In this document: positions 43,754-53,138 of the stretch, piece by piece | Position numbering within the stretch: the first letter of the stretch is position 1 | Layout: each line of letters starts with the position of its first letter | Assembly: GCA_947503625.1 (NCBI GenBank) | Contig: CANNEK010000001.1 | Location: 862,152 to 926,151 of the forward strand | Origin: an uncultured Kordiimonas sp. | GTDB taxonomy: Bacteria > Pseudomonadota > Alphaproteobacteria > Sphingomonadales > Kordiimonadaceae | Reading direction: 5' to 3' | DNA: 64,000 nt | Program-made: the position numbers and the translations under genes | The notes under the pieces: model-generated | What the model saw: the letters and a program-made list of their open reading frames with translations, nothing else | What the model was told of the DNA's origin: nothing | The model's database searches: none

Positions 43754-43774
43754 TTCAATTGATAGGAGGGAAGC

Positions 43775-44047
43775 ATGAGCAAACACGTTCAGGATGAAAA
43801 ACCACCGATGACCGCAGAGGCCAAATCCTGGCTTGAAAAGGAAATCGCGTCACAGGAAGACCGATACAAGGCCATCGTTGAGGAACAGGACGGCCTGATC
43901 CCGGAACGGGAAAAATGGTATGCAGAGTTTCTGGAAATTGTTCAAACCCGCGGCTTCAGTGTGACCGGCGATACCCGCAGGCCGATACCCAAGGAAGAAG
44001 TTCCTGAAAAACCCGACCGCCCAGACGCAATGCGCGTCGTTTGGTAA
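43775..44047 (+). CDS. Small hydrophilic protein of unknown function
   Basis: The protein is 90 residues with a GGAGGG ribosome site ahead of ATG 43775. It is charged, without signal or membrane segment, mostly helical (AEAKSWLEKEIASQEDRYKAIVEEQDGLIPEREKWYAEFLEIVQTRG) and ends in a Pro-rich tail. I do not recognise a family. It is 21 bases after the CoA-transferase and 25 before the cupin gene on the same strand, so it is part of that operon and may be a small subunit of a neighbouring enzyme. Confidence 0.72.
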   Translation: MSKHVQDEKPPMTAEAKSWLEKEIASQEDRYKAIVEEQDGLIPEREKWYAEFLEIVQTRGFSVTGDTRRPIPKEEVPEKPDRPDAMRVVW

Positions 44048-44072
44048 CCGGAAACAGGAAAGGAACAGACCC

Positions 44073-45170
44073 ATGGCACGTCCACATATGGAACCCTATG
44101 TTGAGTTTAATGAAGACTACCGGCTGTTTGATTTCGCCGGCTATAAGGGAGCACACTACAAGGTGCTATCCCTTGACACCGATACCGGCGCCAGTTCACT
44201 GAAAGTTCGCTACGACGGCGGCTACAATCGCAAACCCGGCCTGTGCTATTCCGATATGGAAATCTTCGTACTGAATGGAGAACTGAAAGTCGGAACCGAA
44301 ACCTGGGTAGAAGGCCACTATGCTTTCATTCCCGCCGGCGTTGCTCTGGGTGCGATTGAAGTGTCCCAGGGCGCGGAAGCTATCGTCTGGTATAATGACA
44401 GCGAACCGACCTTCGAGGAAAGTGATCGTGATCACCCGCTCGCACTCAAGGAAGGCTTTATCTCGGTTAACAGCTATCTTGGTCGACCCTGGGCCAGCGG
44501 ATCAATTGTCTCACCTGCTACAGCAACCGGCTGCATGCTGAAACTTCTACGTTTTGATCCGATTACGGAGGCGATGACATTCCTGTATTGCATGACACCC
44601 GAGTTCATGCAGGACAACATCAGCTATCATGACTGCGCCGAAGAGAGCTACCATATCTGGGGCACCAGCTGGATGATGCAATTTGGTGACCTGCCCACTG
44701 GTGGTTATTTCTGGCGTCCACCCTATATCAACCATGGCTCATTCCGGTCGAAGCTCGGGTGTATTGCGATTGGCCGTACAGACAGTAAGCTTCACAACTA
44801 TTTCCACTTCAACCCCTGGACCAACCCGGACGACAATCAGGCGCGCGCAGCCTCTTTCCTCTATCGCCAGCGCCCGCAATTGTTCCAGTGGGTAGCATCA
44901 GGCGGGCACAATCACCCGCACGGACCGCAAGGGCAGCTGAAGACCCAAAAGCCGCCGCACGACTTTGAAAACCCAGCTTATGGCAAACGACCGGATGTAA
45001 GCGCGCTGGCCAACCAAAGCTACACCTTCAGGGAAATGGACCATCTGCACGCTGATGAATATGTCCATAAAGTGCATCATGCCCACAAGACTGGCGACGA
45101 CCATGATCACGATCATGAGCATGGCCATGCCCATCATCATGGTGACGGTGATATCGATCACAAGCACTAG
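44073..45170 (+). CDS. Cupin-fold protein with His-rich C-terminal tail
   Basis: The protein is 365 residues. Residues about 25-110 form a cupin: VRYDGGYNRKPGLCYSDMEIFVLNGELKVGTETWVEGHYAFIPAGVALG, similar to DUF4437/ChrR-type cupins. A second cupin-like half follows (YWRPPY-type segment YFWRPPYINHGSF). The last 40 residues are dominated by His and Asp (HDHDHEHGHAHHHGDG), a tail typical of metal chaperoning. A metal-dependent oxygenase or hydrolase is possible. It closes the operon that begins with the His-rich NicO-like transporter. Confidence 0.8.
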   Translation: MARPHMEPYVEFNEDYRLFDFAGYKGAHYKVLSLDTDTGASSLKVRYDGGYNRKPGLCYSDMEIFVLNGELKVGTETWVEGHYAFIPAGVALGAIEVSQGAEAIVWYNDSEPTFEESDRDHPLALKEGFISVNSYLGRPWASGSIVSPATATGCMLKLLRFDPITEAMTFLYCMTPEFMQDNISYHDCAEESYHIWGTSWMMQFGDLPTGGYFWRPPYINHGSFRSKLGCIAIGRTDSKLHNYFHFNPWTNPDDNQARAASFLYRQRPQLFQWVASGGHNHPHGPQGQLKTQKPPHDFENPAYGKRPDVSALANQSYTFREMDHLHADEYVHKVHHAHKTGDDHDHDHEHGHAHHHGDGDIDHKH

Positions 45171-45205
45171 GATAACTGAAACCAGTTGACCCCGGGAAAC
45201 GGTCA

Positions 45206-45227
45206 GGGCGGCGCATCTGCGTCGCCC
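45206..45227 (+). terminator. Possible terminator hairpin after the cupin gene
   Basis: GGGCGGCGCA (45206-45215) pairs with TGCGTCGCCC (45218-45227), allowing one G-T pair and opening of the end pair to give a loop. Only a weak T-rich stretch follows, so termination strength is uncertain. Confidence 0.45.
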
Positions 45228-45325
45228 TTAATCTATATTTCCGTTTATCTTTTTTTCTGATACCGTCAGCGCATCAAGTCACGGATTGTGCCCATGCGGC
45301 CCGCCAACGCCCGGAGAAATACGGC

Positions 45326-46048
45326 ATGCGCCCAGCGCCCCAGAGCGGTGAAATTCTTTGTCACAGCTGCCCTGCCCGAAAAAGCAGGCTGTGCTCGTCG
45401 TTGGATGAACAGGCAATATACGAACTGGACGCCATTGCGACCCGCATTGAGATCAAACCAGGTGGTTATCTGTTCGAAGAAGAAGACCCAAGCGACTATG
45501 TCTACAATATCAGTACCGGCATCGGGTTGCTGGAACGCCTGTCAAGCGACGGACGAAGGCAAATTATGGCTTTTCTGTTTCCGGGAGATTTCGCAGGGTT
45601 GCTGCCTGACGCAATCGCAAGCGTTAGTGCCAAAGCTCTCAGCAGATTAAGTGCCTGTCGTTGGCATATTCGCGACCTTGATGCGCTGATGGAACGCCAT
45701 CCGGAACTAGAGCATCGCCTGCGCCGCATTGGTGGCCGTGTGCTTGCCACAACACTGGATCAGGTTTTTGTACTTGGCTGTAAAAATGCCCGCGAAAAGC
45801 TGGCCTATTTTCTGCTGCACATGGAGCACCGGCAAAAGGCGGCTCTGGGGCCACGAGAAACCTTGCACCTCCCGATGACCCGTGTTGATATCGCAGACTA
45901 TTTGGGCATTACAGTTGAAACCGTGAGCCGCGTATTCTCGAAAATTAAACGCGAAGGCCTAATAGACCTGCCCGACCCCAACAATGTGATCATCAGACAG
46001 CGGGAACAACTGGAAGACATCGCAGAATATTATCCAAACGGTCACTAA
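45326..46048 (+). CDS. Crp/Fnr-family regulator with FNR-type cysteine cluster
   Basis: The protein is 240 residues from ATG 45326, preceded by GGAG. An N-terminal C-x2-C-x7-C (Cys12, 15, 23 in LCHSCPARKSRLC) is followed by a cyclic-nucleotide-like beta barrel with a further Cys in LSACRWHI. This suits an oxygen-labile [4Fe-4S] cluster as in FnrN/FnrL. The C-terminal winged helix is MTRVDIADYLGITVETVSRVFSKIKREGLI, matching the FNR recognition helix E-x-x-S-R. It probably switches genes at low oxygen and is convergent with the hybrid kinase. Confidence 0.88.
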   Translation: MRPAPQSGEILCHSCPARKSRLCSSLDEQAIYELDAIATRIEIKPGGYLFEEEDPSDYVYNISTGIGLLERLSSDGRRQIMAFLFPGDFAGLLPDAIASVSAKALSRLSACRWHIRDLDALMERHPELEHRLRRIGGRVLATTLDQVFVLGCKNAREKLAYFLLHMEHRQKAALGPRETLHLPMTRVDIADYLGITVETVSRVFSKIKREGLIDLPDPNNVIIRQREQLEDIAEYYPNGH

Positions 46049-46060
46049 CGCCTTCCCCGG

Positions 46061-47878
46061 TCAACCTTGTAAAGCTGGCGAAACGAGTTTCTCAACAACT
46101 GCGCGAAGTTCGGCAACGTTAATCGGCTTTCCTACAATGGCATCAAAACCGGCTTCCTCGTAGCGACGCATATCATCAGGCAGTGTGTTTGCTGTCAGGG
46201 CGACAATCGGCAGCGATGACCTGGTCTCTTGCTTGATAATTTTGTGCGCCTCCAGCCCATCCATGACCGGCATCTGGATGTCCATGAGAATGAGATCATA
46301 TTCATTGCCGTTTTCGCGCACATTTTCAACGGCTTCCAACCCGTTGACAACAGCAACCCCTGACCAGCCTTCCCGCCTGATCAGGCGGCCAACCAATTCC
46401 CGGTTCACCGGGTTGTCTTCAGCATACAATATGCGAACAAGGCCGGGTTCATCCCCCGGTTCAGGCGACCGGAGTTCCCCGAACGCTTCAGCGGCAGCAC
46501 TACGGGAATTGTCTGAGACAAATTGCCTGTCACCCTTTGACTGTGATCTGTCCGGCAAATCCATTAATTCCACGGCAGGCAACGTCAGCTCGAACCAGAA
46601 AGTGGACCCTTCCCCAACGGTACTGGTGGCTCCGATCCTTCCCTTCATCAGATCGACCAGATCCCGGATAATCGCCAGACCGAGTCCTGTGCCTCCGGTC
46701 GTACGAGTGGAACTTGAATCCGCCTGTTCAAAGCGGTCAAATAGTTTGTGCAATCGATCGTCAGCAATACCAACACCTGTATCCCGCACAGTCCACTTCA
46801 ATGTGATTTCTGCCCCGGGTTTCATCACTTCAAGCGTAATATCTATGCGCCCGTTTTCGGTAAACTTGAGGGCGTTCTCAAGCAAGTTCAGCAAGATCTG
46901 GCCGATGCGAATATTATCGCCCCGCACCGGAATCCTTGCCTGCTCTGGAAGATCAAGACTGAGTGTGATGTTTTTCTGGCGAACGCGATGATCGAAGATC
47001 GACGTAATATCTTTGGTAAGCAACACTGCGTCTAGCGGCTCCGAGTTGAGAAACAGTTTTCCAGCTTCCAGTTTGGCAATATCCAGAATGTCGTTAACGA
47101 CCATTAAAAGATAGTGAGCACTTTTGCGCGCCGTACCCAGGTAATGCGCTTGCTCGGCTGACAATTTGGTGTCTTCCATCAAGTCAATCATGCCGATGAC
47201 ACCCGTTAGAGGCGTACGCAATTCATGGGTCATGTTGGCTAGAAACTGGTCTTTCGCCTGATTGGACAGGGCCAATTTTCGAGCATTGTGTGAATGCACC
47301 ACCTCCAGTTCGATAAGTTTTCGAATAGTTGGCATGCGCACAAAAAAAGCAACCGCGGATAGCGCCAGTCCTCCTATCAGGATAGCGATGTAAGGCGTAA
47401 CATTTGCGACCTGCAGATCAAACAGGCACCACGCGAAAATGATCAAAAAAGGTACGACAAAAGTCAGCCAGATCATGAAAGTGGAGGAAGCCAGCCCGAA
47501 GGCAACCAACACCATGGCGGAGAAGAAAAACTGGTTCAGATTGCCGGTTGTATGAAGGATATAAAAAACATTGAAGGTAACAAGCGTGCCAAGCAAGATG
47601 GTTAGCGGGCGCACCAGCGACGGACGCAGTTCATTCCGCCATTGTGCCAACAGAATACCAGAGCACAACAAAACCCCTGCCGCCAGGACGACTGAAGCAA
47701 TCAATGCCTGGCCAACGGAATAGAGAACGAAAGACGCTACCATCCGTGTCATAAAAACAGCGCCGACAGCAAGCGCCAACACCCTCAAGGTTGCCAACTC
47801 GAAAGCTATCTGTTTGTCATGCACCTGTTTCTGAACATCTGCGGCATCTGCACGCAGATCAAGATCTGTTTCGGCCAT
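46061..47878 (-). CDS. Hybrid sensor histidine kinase with receiver domain
   Basis: The protein is 605 residues from ATG 47878. Five to six membrane helices occupy residues about 25-185 with no large periplasmic loop, so the signal is probably sensed in the membrane. A HisKA domain follows with phospho-His in FLANMTHELRTPLTGVIGMIDL, then HATPase (NLLENALKFTENG, DTGVGIADDRLHKLFDRFEQAD, GGTGLGLAIIRDLVDLMKG). The C-terminal receiver has VRILYAEDNPVNRELVGRLI and phospho-Asp in YDLILMDIQMPVMDG. No separate output regulator lies next to it; an unlinked phosphotransfer protein may follow. Confidence 0.93.
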   Translation of the reverse strand: MAETDLDLRADAADVQKQVHDKQIAFELATLRVLALAVGAVFMTRMVASFVLYSVGQALIASVVLAAGVLLCSGILLAQWRNELRPSLVRPLTILLGTLVTFNVFYILHTTGNLNQFFFSAMVLVAFGLASSTFMIWLTFVVPFLIIFAWCLFDLQVANVTPYIAILIGGLALSAVAFFVRMPTIRKLIELEVVHSHNARKLALSNQAKDQFLANMTHELRTPLTGVIGMIDLMEDTKLSAEQAHYLGTARKSAHYLLMVVNDILDIAKLEAGKLFLNSEPLDAVLLTKDITSIFDHRVRQKNITLSLDLPEQARIPVRGDNIRIGQILLNLLENALKFTENGRIDITLEVMKPGAEITLKWTVRDTGVGIADDRLHKLFDRFEQADSSSTRTTGGTGLGLAIIRDLVDLMKGRIGATSTVGEGSTFWFELTLPAVELMDLPDRSQSKGDRQFVSDNSRSAAAEAFGELRSPEPGDEPGLVRILYAEDNPVNRELVGRLIRREGWSGVAVVNGLEAVENVRENGNEYDLILMDIQMPVMDGLEAHKIIKQETRSSLPIVALTANTLPDDMRRYEEAGFDAIVGKPINVAELRAVVEKLVSPALQG

Positions 47879-48153
47879 CCACACCCCCCAAAGTGTAGTC
47901 TTGCCTGCTCATTTTGGCGCAAGATGATAATTTAATGAAGAAAATTCTACTTTTTCTTTACAATCAGTTGAGAAATTCCCAGACGCGTCGCGGCAACGCA
48001 ACAGGACCACAAGGCTCTGTACCAACCAGACACCAGACCACCTGACAGGCACCTGCCGGGCCACCCGTAGAAATTGGGTTACCATCTCAGGATAACCATT
48101 TGTTATCTATTATTAATTTTATAGAGATCACAACTGCTGATGCAGGTGAACAA

Positions 48154-49212
48154 TCAGATTACGCCGTCATCGTCCATTTTTTTGATCGAAGCCTGCTGTG
48201 CACCTATGAAATGGGCACGGTCAGGTGTTTTAACCAATCCGTCCTGATCAAGAAGACTGTTGGCGGGCTGTGTTCCCAGTGTGGCATAGGTTTCAGCAAA
48301 AAGTTCGAGTCTTTGACGCGCCAGCATATTACTCATGCCCGGGCGGCGGCGGTGTTTCCGCAGCGCGTTCAGGTCAATGCAGGCATGCGCTGTCATGGTC
48401 TGGCCCCAGCCGCTTTCCGCTTGCACGATACCTTTGTAGTCAACGATGGAAGATCGGCCATCAGTGGCAGAAAACGGCAGATCATGGCCCCTAATACCAC
48501 CAGCATTTGCAGACACCACGTAAGCTAGATTTTCAAGCGCGCGCGCTTTTCTTGCTATTGCTTTTGGCGTGTCCGAAACCGAGCCCATCTCGCCGGTTGC
48601 ATGCAAAAAAACCTCTGCCCCCCTAAGCGCCAGCGCCCGGGCAATTTCCGGATAGAGAATTTCCTCAGACGCGATAGCCGCCAGATTGCCTATTTCGGTT
48701 CTGGCAACAGGAAACACACCGTCCATGCCATAGATATCAAGATACTTGTCCCAAACGTCATGCGGCGTGGGCGCAAACATCGAGTTAAGACGACGATATC
48801 GCAGCACGACATCCCCGTTAGGGCCAATGATAAAACAAGCCTGAAAATACAGGTTGGGGAAATGAACATCCCGTTCGTAGGCGTTGCCCATCAAATAGAG
48901 TGTGTTATCCTGCGCGACTTTCCCCAGGGCTTCGTATTCAGGACCGTCAACATCAATAGCCGCTTTGTCTGCCCAGCCGGGAACCGTATCTCCCAGCGGG
49001 TAAGCCGTAAGCACATACTCCGGCAGGACAATCAGCTTTGTATCAGGGCCGACAAATTGTTTGGTTGCCTTCACTTCACCAGCGAGCCGTTCAATTGTTG
49101 CCATCATTGACGCCCGCGCTTCTTCTTTTGTCGGCAGGTTGTTCACGGCATCACATGCTGTTTGCAGCGCAGCGGCATAATAGCTTGGGCCCAGTAATTG
49201 CTGATCGTTCAT
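48154..49212 (-). CDS. Nitrilase-superfamily protein without the catalytic Cys
   Basis: The protein is 352 residues, with GAGGTG before ATG 49212. The carbon-nitrogen hydrolase fold is clear: LIVLPEYVLTAYPLGD holds the Glu (residue 65), and NLAAIASEEILYPEIARALALRGAEVFLHATGEMG covers the nucleophile strand. At the place of Cys in the family pattern C-x-E-x-x-F-P-E there is Ser182, and the Lys position of the YRKLN-like segment is Arg (LRYRRLN, about 141). Two of three triad residues are thus changed. It may use Ser, or be a non-catalytic binding or regulatory protein. It is divergent from the MDR oxidoreductase across a 16-base motif. Confidence 0.82.
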   Translation of the reverse strand: MNDQQLLGPSYYAAALQTACDAVNNLPTKEEARASMMATIERLAGEVKATKQFVGPDTKLIVLPEYVLTAYPLGDTVPGWADKAAIDVDGPEYEALGKVAQDNTLYLMGNAYERDVHFPNLYFQACFIIGPNGDVVLRYRRLNSMFAPTPHDVWDKYLDIYGMDGVFPVARTEIGNLAAIASEEILYPEIARALALRGAEVFLHATGEMGSVSDTPKAIARKARALENLAYVVSANAGGIRGHDLPFSATDGRSSIVDYKGIVQAESGWGQTMTAHACIDLNALRKHRRRPGMSNMLARQRLELFAETYATLGTQPANSLLDQDGLVKTPDRAHFIGAQQASIKKMDDDGVI

Positions 49213-49290
49213 ACGTCACCTCTTGTTTAGCCAGACTATAACCAACTCTCTCGCAATAGCACTTGTTTTACATCAAGATTAATCTAAAAT

Positions 49291-49306
49291 GATATATAGA
49301 TATGAC
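49291..49306. promoter_or_regulatory. 16-base AT-rich operator copy (minus orientation)
   Basis: On the minus strand this reads GTCATATCTATATATC. It lies between the divergent nitrilase-like and oxidoreductase genes and 20 bases before the start at 49326. Confidence 0.55.
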
Positions 49307-49325
49307 ATTTGATGCGGAGCCAATC

Positions 49326-50348
49326 ATGACCGAGCCGATGAACCAGCAAATTCGCCTGAGAGCAACACCTGAGGGCATCCCCACGGCAGACCATTTCGTC
49401 CTGGCCGAAAGTGCGATCACACCTCCGGCTGACGGTGAGATTGTGTGTCGCAATCTGTATCTGTCGCTTGACCCATATATGCGCAGCCAAATCGCGGGTC
49501 GCCATATTTCCGGCAGCATCGCACCGGGTGATGTGCTGCGCGGCGAAACCATAGGGGAAGTGGTTGAAAGCAGGCATCCTGACTTCAAGCCCGGCGATCA
49601 TGTTCTGGTGCCTGGCGGATGGCAAACATACAGCACAGTTGCACCGGTGACAGACCCAATGCGGCCTGATGGCACCCGCAAACTTGACCCCCGGATCAAA
49701 CCGCCTTCGCTAGCGCTTGGTATCCTGGGCATGCCGGGCCTGACCGCATATGCGGGGCTGAAACATCTGGGCGAGCCGAAAGAAGGCGACGTGGTTGTCG
49801 TGTCTGCCGCATCTGGCGCCGTCGGGTCCATGGTCGGCCAGTATGCCAAGTCACTTGGTTGCACGGTTATCGGGATTGCGGGCAGCGCCGACAAATGCAA
49901 GTGGCTGACCGAAACAGCGGGCTTCGATGGATGCATCAACTATAAGGAAGAAAGTGTCGCGGACGGCGTAGACCGGCTGTGCCCAAAAGGCGTGGACATC
50001 TATTTCGATAATGTCGGCGGCGAAACCCTGGATGCAGTGGCCTGGCGCCTTGCCATCGGGGCGCGAATTATTCTGTGTGGTCTCATTTCCCAGGTAAACT
50101 CAGGCGCCCCTATCGTGGGGCCAAGCCCGGGCGCAATCATCAAGGCGCGTGCCAATATGCGCGGTTTGGTCGTGTATGATTTCTGGGATCAGATGGACGA
50201 TATGATTGATACGTTCGTGCCACTGATTGAGGCAGGCAAGATGCACTTTCTTGAAGACGTCAGTAACGGCATTGAAGCGGCACCTGACGCCTTCGCCCGG
50301 CTGATGAACGGCAAGAATTTTGGCAAAACCATCATAAAGCTCACCTAA
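49326..50348 (+). CDS. NADP-dependent MDR oxidoreductase, second copy
   Basis: The protein is 340 residues. ATG 49326 is chosen because GCGGAG lies eight bases upstream; an ATG at 49302 falls inside the operator. The zinc-free MDR features are LYLSLDPYMRSQIAGR, ILGMPGLTAYAGLKHLGEPKEGDVVVVSAASGAVGSMVGQYAKSLGCTVIGIAGS and GVDIYFDNVGGETLDAVAW. It likely reduces an alpha,beta-unsaturated carbonyl, as the paralogue at 33163-34206. An alpha/beta hydrolase follows 78 bases later. Confidence 0.91.
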   Translation: MTEPMNQQIRLRATPEGIPTADHFVLAESAITPPADGEIVCRNLYLSLDPYMRSQIAGRHISGSIAPGDVLRGETIGEVVESRHPDFKPGDHVLVPGGWQTYSTVAPVTDPMRPDGTRKLDPRIKPPSLALGILGMPGLTAYAGLKHLGEPKEGDVVVVSAASGAVGSMVGQYAKSLGCTVIGIAGSADKCKWLTETAGFDGCINYKEESVADGVDRLCPKGVDIYFDNVGGETLDAVAWRLAIGARIILCGLISQVNSGAPIVGPSPGAIIKARANMRGLVVYDFWDQMDDMIDTFVPLIEAGKMHFLEDVSNGIEAAPDAFARLMNGKNFGKTIIKLT

Positions 50349-50426
50349 GAGGCTCGACCTTCCCGCCTGGTCGAGTTAACTTCTCGTCAGGAATGAAGTT
50401 TGCAACCGTGGGGTTAGGTGGGGTCT

Positions 50427-51557
50427 ATGAAGTATTTTAAGTCGGCTGGCAAATATGTCGGCTTGCCGCTGCTGTTATTGCTTGCAGGAGCTGTCGTTGG
50501 TGCGGCCATCATTATCGATACTGGCAAAACCTACAATGACGACGCCAACTGGTTTGATTCACCAAACGGTATTGATGAAGCAGAAATGGTCACGCTGGGC
50601 GGCGTTGAGCAATATGTTCGCATCCGTAGCCGCGACAAGGCAAACCCTGTAATGCTTGACCTGCATGGCGGCCCGGGCTGGCCCCAGACCGGCATGTCGT
50701 ACCGGAACCTGCGTCCGCTCACGGAATATTTCACCCTTGTGGAATGGGACCAGCGAGGTACTGTTCGGTCTCCGGTGGCCGATCCAGCGCTAAACCCCAC
50801 AAGCTACGACCGAATGGTCGATGATACGGTTGAGCTAATTGAGCACCTTCAACAGCAACTGAATGTCGAAAAGGTCACGCTCGTCGGTCATAGCTGGGGC
50901 GCCATGCTGGGCCTTGGTGTCGTCCAGAAGCGACCAGACATCATTTCAGCCTATGTCGGTGTTGGGCAGGCCCTGAGCTGGAAAGGCGGCTTTGACGAGT
51001 CACGCCGTTTGAACATCGAGGCTGCGGAACGCGCTGGCGATACTGCTACCGCCAACCGCTTGCGCGCCCTTACCGATACATGGCCGGGCAAAGATGATTT
51101 TGATGGCATCATGGGGCGCATCAGCACAATCCAGGAACCGCTCACGGACTTCGGCACGTCTCTGCATGCTTCAAAAAGCAACAGTTTCTTCACGTCGGAT
51201 ATTGCGCATGATCTGTTGTTCTCACCAGAGGTGTCCTTCATGCAGGCTATGGGACTGCTGAGCGGTGAAAGCCAGACCACAAAGCAGCTGTTTGCCGATC
51301 TGCATGACCGTGATCTTCGGCTTCAATTCGGAACACGATATCAGGTTCCCATGTTCCTGTTTCAGGGAGAGCACGACTGGCAAACACCAACAAGCTTTGT
51401 TCGTCCCTGGTTTGAGACGCTGGAAGCACCGCACAAAGAATATGTGAATTTCGAGCATTCTGCTCACATCGTCATCAACGAGCAACCCGGAAAATACCTG
51501 CATGAGATGATCACGCGGGTTCGTCCCTTCTCGCTCCTGCAAAGTGCCGCAAATTAA
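50427..51557 (+). CDS. Alpha/beta hydrolase, proline-iminopeptidase-like, membrane-anchored
   Basis: The protein is 376 residues from ATG 50427, with AGGTGGGG upstream. Residues 8-30 are one hydrophobic helix, either an uncleaved signal or anchor, so the enzyme faces the periplasm. HGGPGWPQ (oxyanion hole), VEWDQRGTVRS, and VTLVGHSWGAMLGLGVV with the nucleophile Ser are those of prolyl aminopeptidases (S33 family). A His in NFEHSAHIVINEQP fits the triad. Unlike the two GFHTG paralogues this one is catalytically complete. Its end overlaps the convergent flavoprotein gene by four bases. Confidence 0.88.
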   Translation: MKYFKSAGKYVGLPLLLLLAGAVVGAAIIIDTGKTYNDDANWFDSPNGIDEAEMVTLGGVEQYVRIRSRDKANPVMLDLHGGPGWPQTGMSYRNLRPLTEYFTLVEWDQRGTVRSPVADPALNPTSYDRMVDDTVELIEHLQQQLNVEKVTLVGHSWGAMLGLGVVQKRPDIISAYVGVGQALSWKGGFDESRRLNIEAAERAGDTATANRLRALTDTWPGKDDFDGIMGRISTIQEPLTDFGTSLHASKSNSFFTSDIAHDLLFSPEVSFMQAMGLLSGESQTTKQLFADLHDRDLRLQFGTRYQVPMFLFQGEHDWQTPTSFVRPWFETLEAPHKEYVNFEHSAHIVINEQPGKYLHEMITRVRPFSLLQSAAN

Positions 51558-53125
51558 ATCAGCCCCAACGCACCGGGGTTGATCTGCCCCGTCGGATCAA
51601 GCTGCTTTTTCAGTCCTTCAACCACAGCATAGCTGCCGGGTTCCAGCCCTTCACGGTACGGGTATGCCTTTCCTATCTGCATGTGAACAGCGCCTCGTTC
51701 CAGAAACAGCTTGTTCAGCGCTGCACGAACTTTCATCACAACAGCATTGCCTTCCGGGCGCCCGCCAAAGTCCTGAAAGTTCTTTTTCGCGCTGTCTTCC
51801 ACAACTTCTTCCTGAATTTCCATGCGTTCGTCAGGCCAGAAAAACACTGGCTCAAGCACACAAGTGCTGGTGCCGATGGTTGCGATCAGATAGCCGGTAT
51901 TAATGCCATGTGCGTCCATTTCTTCCCGATGATCAGCAAAACACTGCTCCACAGCCGCCATTGTTTCCGGGCCTTTCGAGTGTGGCACAAGCCCGTGAAC
52001 CGGTAACCAGCGCTCTCCCTCGGGGCCAACCATATTGTTGAGCGGGGTAAAAGGGTTGGCGCTGATGATTTTGGGAATGGAGTTTTCCAGTTTTTCGCCG
52101 CCCGCTTTCCGGCAAATCTCTTCAATTTGTGCCAGCGCATCGTCAGCACCGGCGGCACTGTGGGCCTCGGTGATAAAATGATAGCTATACTGTGCATCAT
52201 CCATAAACGAGCGGCCCGCGAGCGCCAGTTTGGCACCATCCTTAAGGGCCTTAAACGCACCACCAGATGACTTCATAACATTGGTAAGAGTTTTCACATC
52301 GCTGGCGAGGCTTTGGCGTTTCATCCGCTGGCTCTGCAAATAAGGGTCAAACCCGAAACTCTCTGTTGCAAGGCCACGGCGCGATACTTCGCTTGCCGCC
52401 CCGAACAAGGATGGATGGTCCTTGAAATTGAAGGATGCGAAGCGTTTGTGTGGCGGGTCCGTGATCAGCTTCAGTGTTACAGTGGCTTTCAGCCCCAACG
52501 AGCCGGCGTCCGCTGTAAACAGGCCTGTCAGGTCCGGCCCATAGTGCCGCATAAACGGGCTGGAATTCACCTGAGCGCCTGCACCGGTTTTCAAAATACT
52601 GCCATCCGCCAGCACAACCTCGAAACCAATAGCACTATCAGCCGCTGTACCGTGCACACCGGAACCGAAGAAGATACTGTTTTGGCTCATGCCACCGCCA
52701 ACGGTTGCCCGTATACCTGAGAGAGTTCCCCAAAAGGGCGGTCGCACGCCTGTATCTTTCAACTTTTCATGCATATCCACCCACTTACACCCGGCCTCAA
52801 CAGTAACGTACATGTCTGTCAGGTTCACTTCGAGGACACGGTTCATACGTGCCATATCCACGGTGATCGCTTTTGAGTTGGTCGGCAGATAACCACTAGT
52901 ATAACTCATGCCACCGCCACGAGGGAAAACCGAATACCCCGCTTCTACGGCGGCTTTTACAGCCGCGGCCAGCTCTTCCTTGTCGCCCGGCCGGATCACC
53001 GCGTTGGTAACAAAATCAGCGCGCTTGCTTACGTCCTGTGAGTAAAAACGCCGGTCTGCTTCATCAAGAAGCAAGTTATCAGGGCCAAGGATTTGGATCA
53101 GGCGATCCTGGAGAGAAGCGTCCAT
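51554..53125 (-). CDS. FAD-linked oxidase, GlcD/lactate-dehydrogenase-like
   Basis: The protein is 523 residues. The N-terminal FAD_binding_4 (PCMH) domain includes AVIRPGDKEELAAAVKAAVEAGYSVFPRGGGMSYTSGYLPTNSKAITVDMARMNRVLEV and GVRPPFWGTLSGIRATVGGGMSQNSIFFGSGVHGTAAD. The C-terminal half looks like the FAD-oxidase substrate domain ending GSYAVVEGLKKQLDPTGQINPGALGLI. Enzymes of this kind oxidise 2-hydroxy acids or vanillyl-type alcohols and pass electrons to quinones or cytochromes. It follows the TRAP transporter genes on the same strand after 13 bases, so it probably oxidises the imported acid. Confidence 0.9.
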   Translation of the reverse strand: MDASLQDRLIQILGPDNLLLDEADRRFYSQDVSKRADFVTNAVIRPGDKEELAAAVKAAVEAGYSVFPRGGGMSYTSGYLPTNSKAITVDMARMNRVLEVNLTDMYVTVEAGCKWVDMHEKLKDTGVRPPFWGTLSGIRATVGGGMSQNSIFFGSGVHGTAADSAIGFEVVLADGSILKTGAGAQVNSSPFMRHYGPDLTGLFTADAGSLGLKATVTLKLITDPPHKRFASFNFKDHPSLFGAASEVSRRGLATESFGFDPYLQSQRMKRQSLASDVKTLTNVMKSSGGAFKALKDGAKLALAGRSFMDDAQYSYHFITEAHSAAGADDALAQIEEICRKAGGEKLENSIPKIISANPFTPLNNMVGPEGERWLPVHGLVPHSKGPETMAAVEQCFADHREEMDAHGINTGYLIATIGTSTCVLEPVFFWPDERMEIQEEVVEDSAKKNFQDFGGRPEGNAVVMKVRAALNKLFLERGAVHMQIGKAYPYREGLEPGSYAVVEGLKKQLDPTGQINPGALGLI

Positions 53126-53138
53126 GAAAAGTTCCTAC

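Noticed and set aside
48100-48135. AT-rich stretch beginning TTGTTATCTATTATTAA
   Set aside because: It resembles the left half of the 16-base motif but has no right half and lies at the end of the nitrilase-like gene, not before a start that fits.
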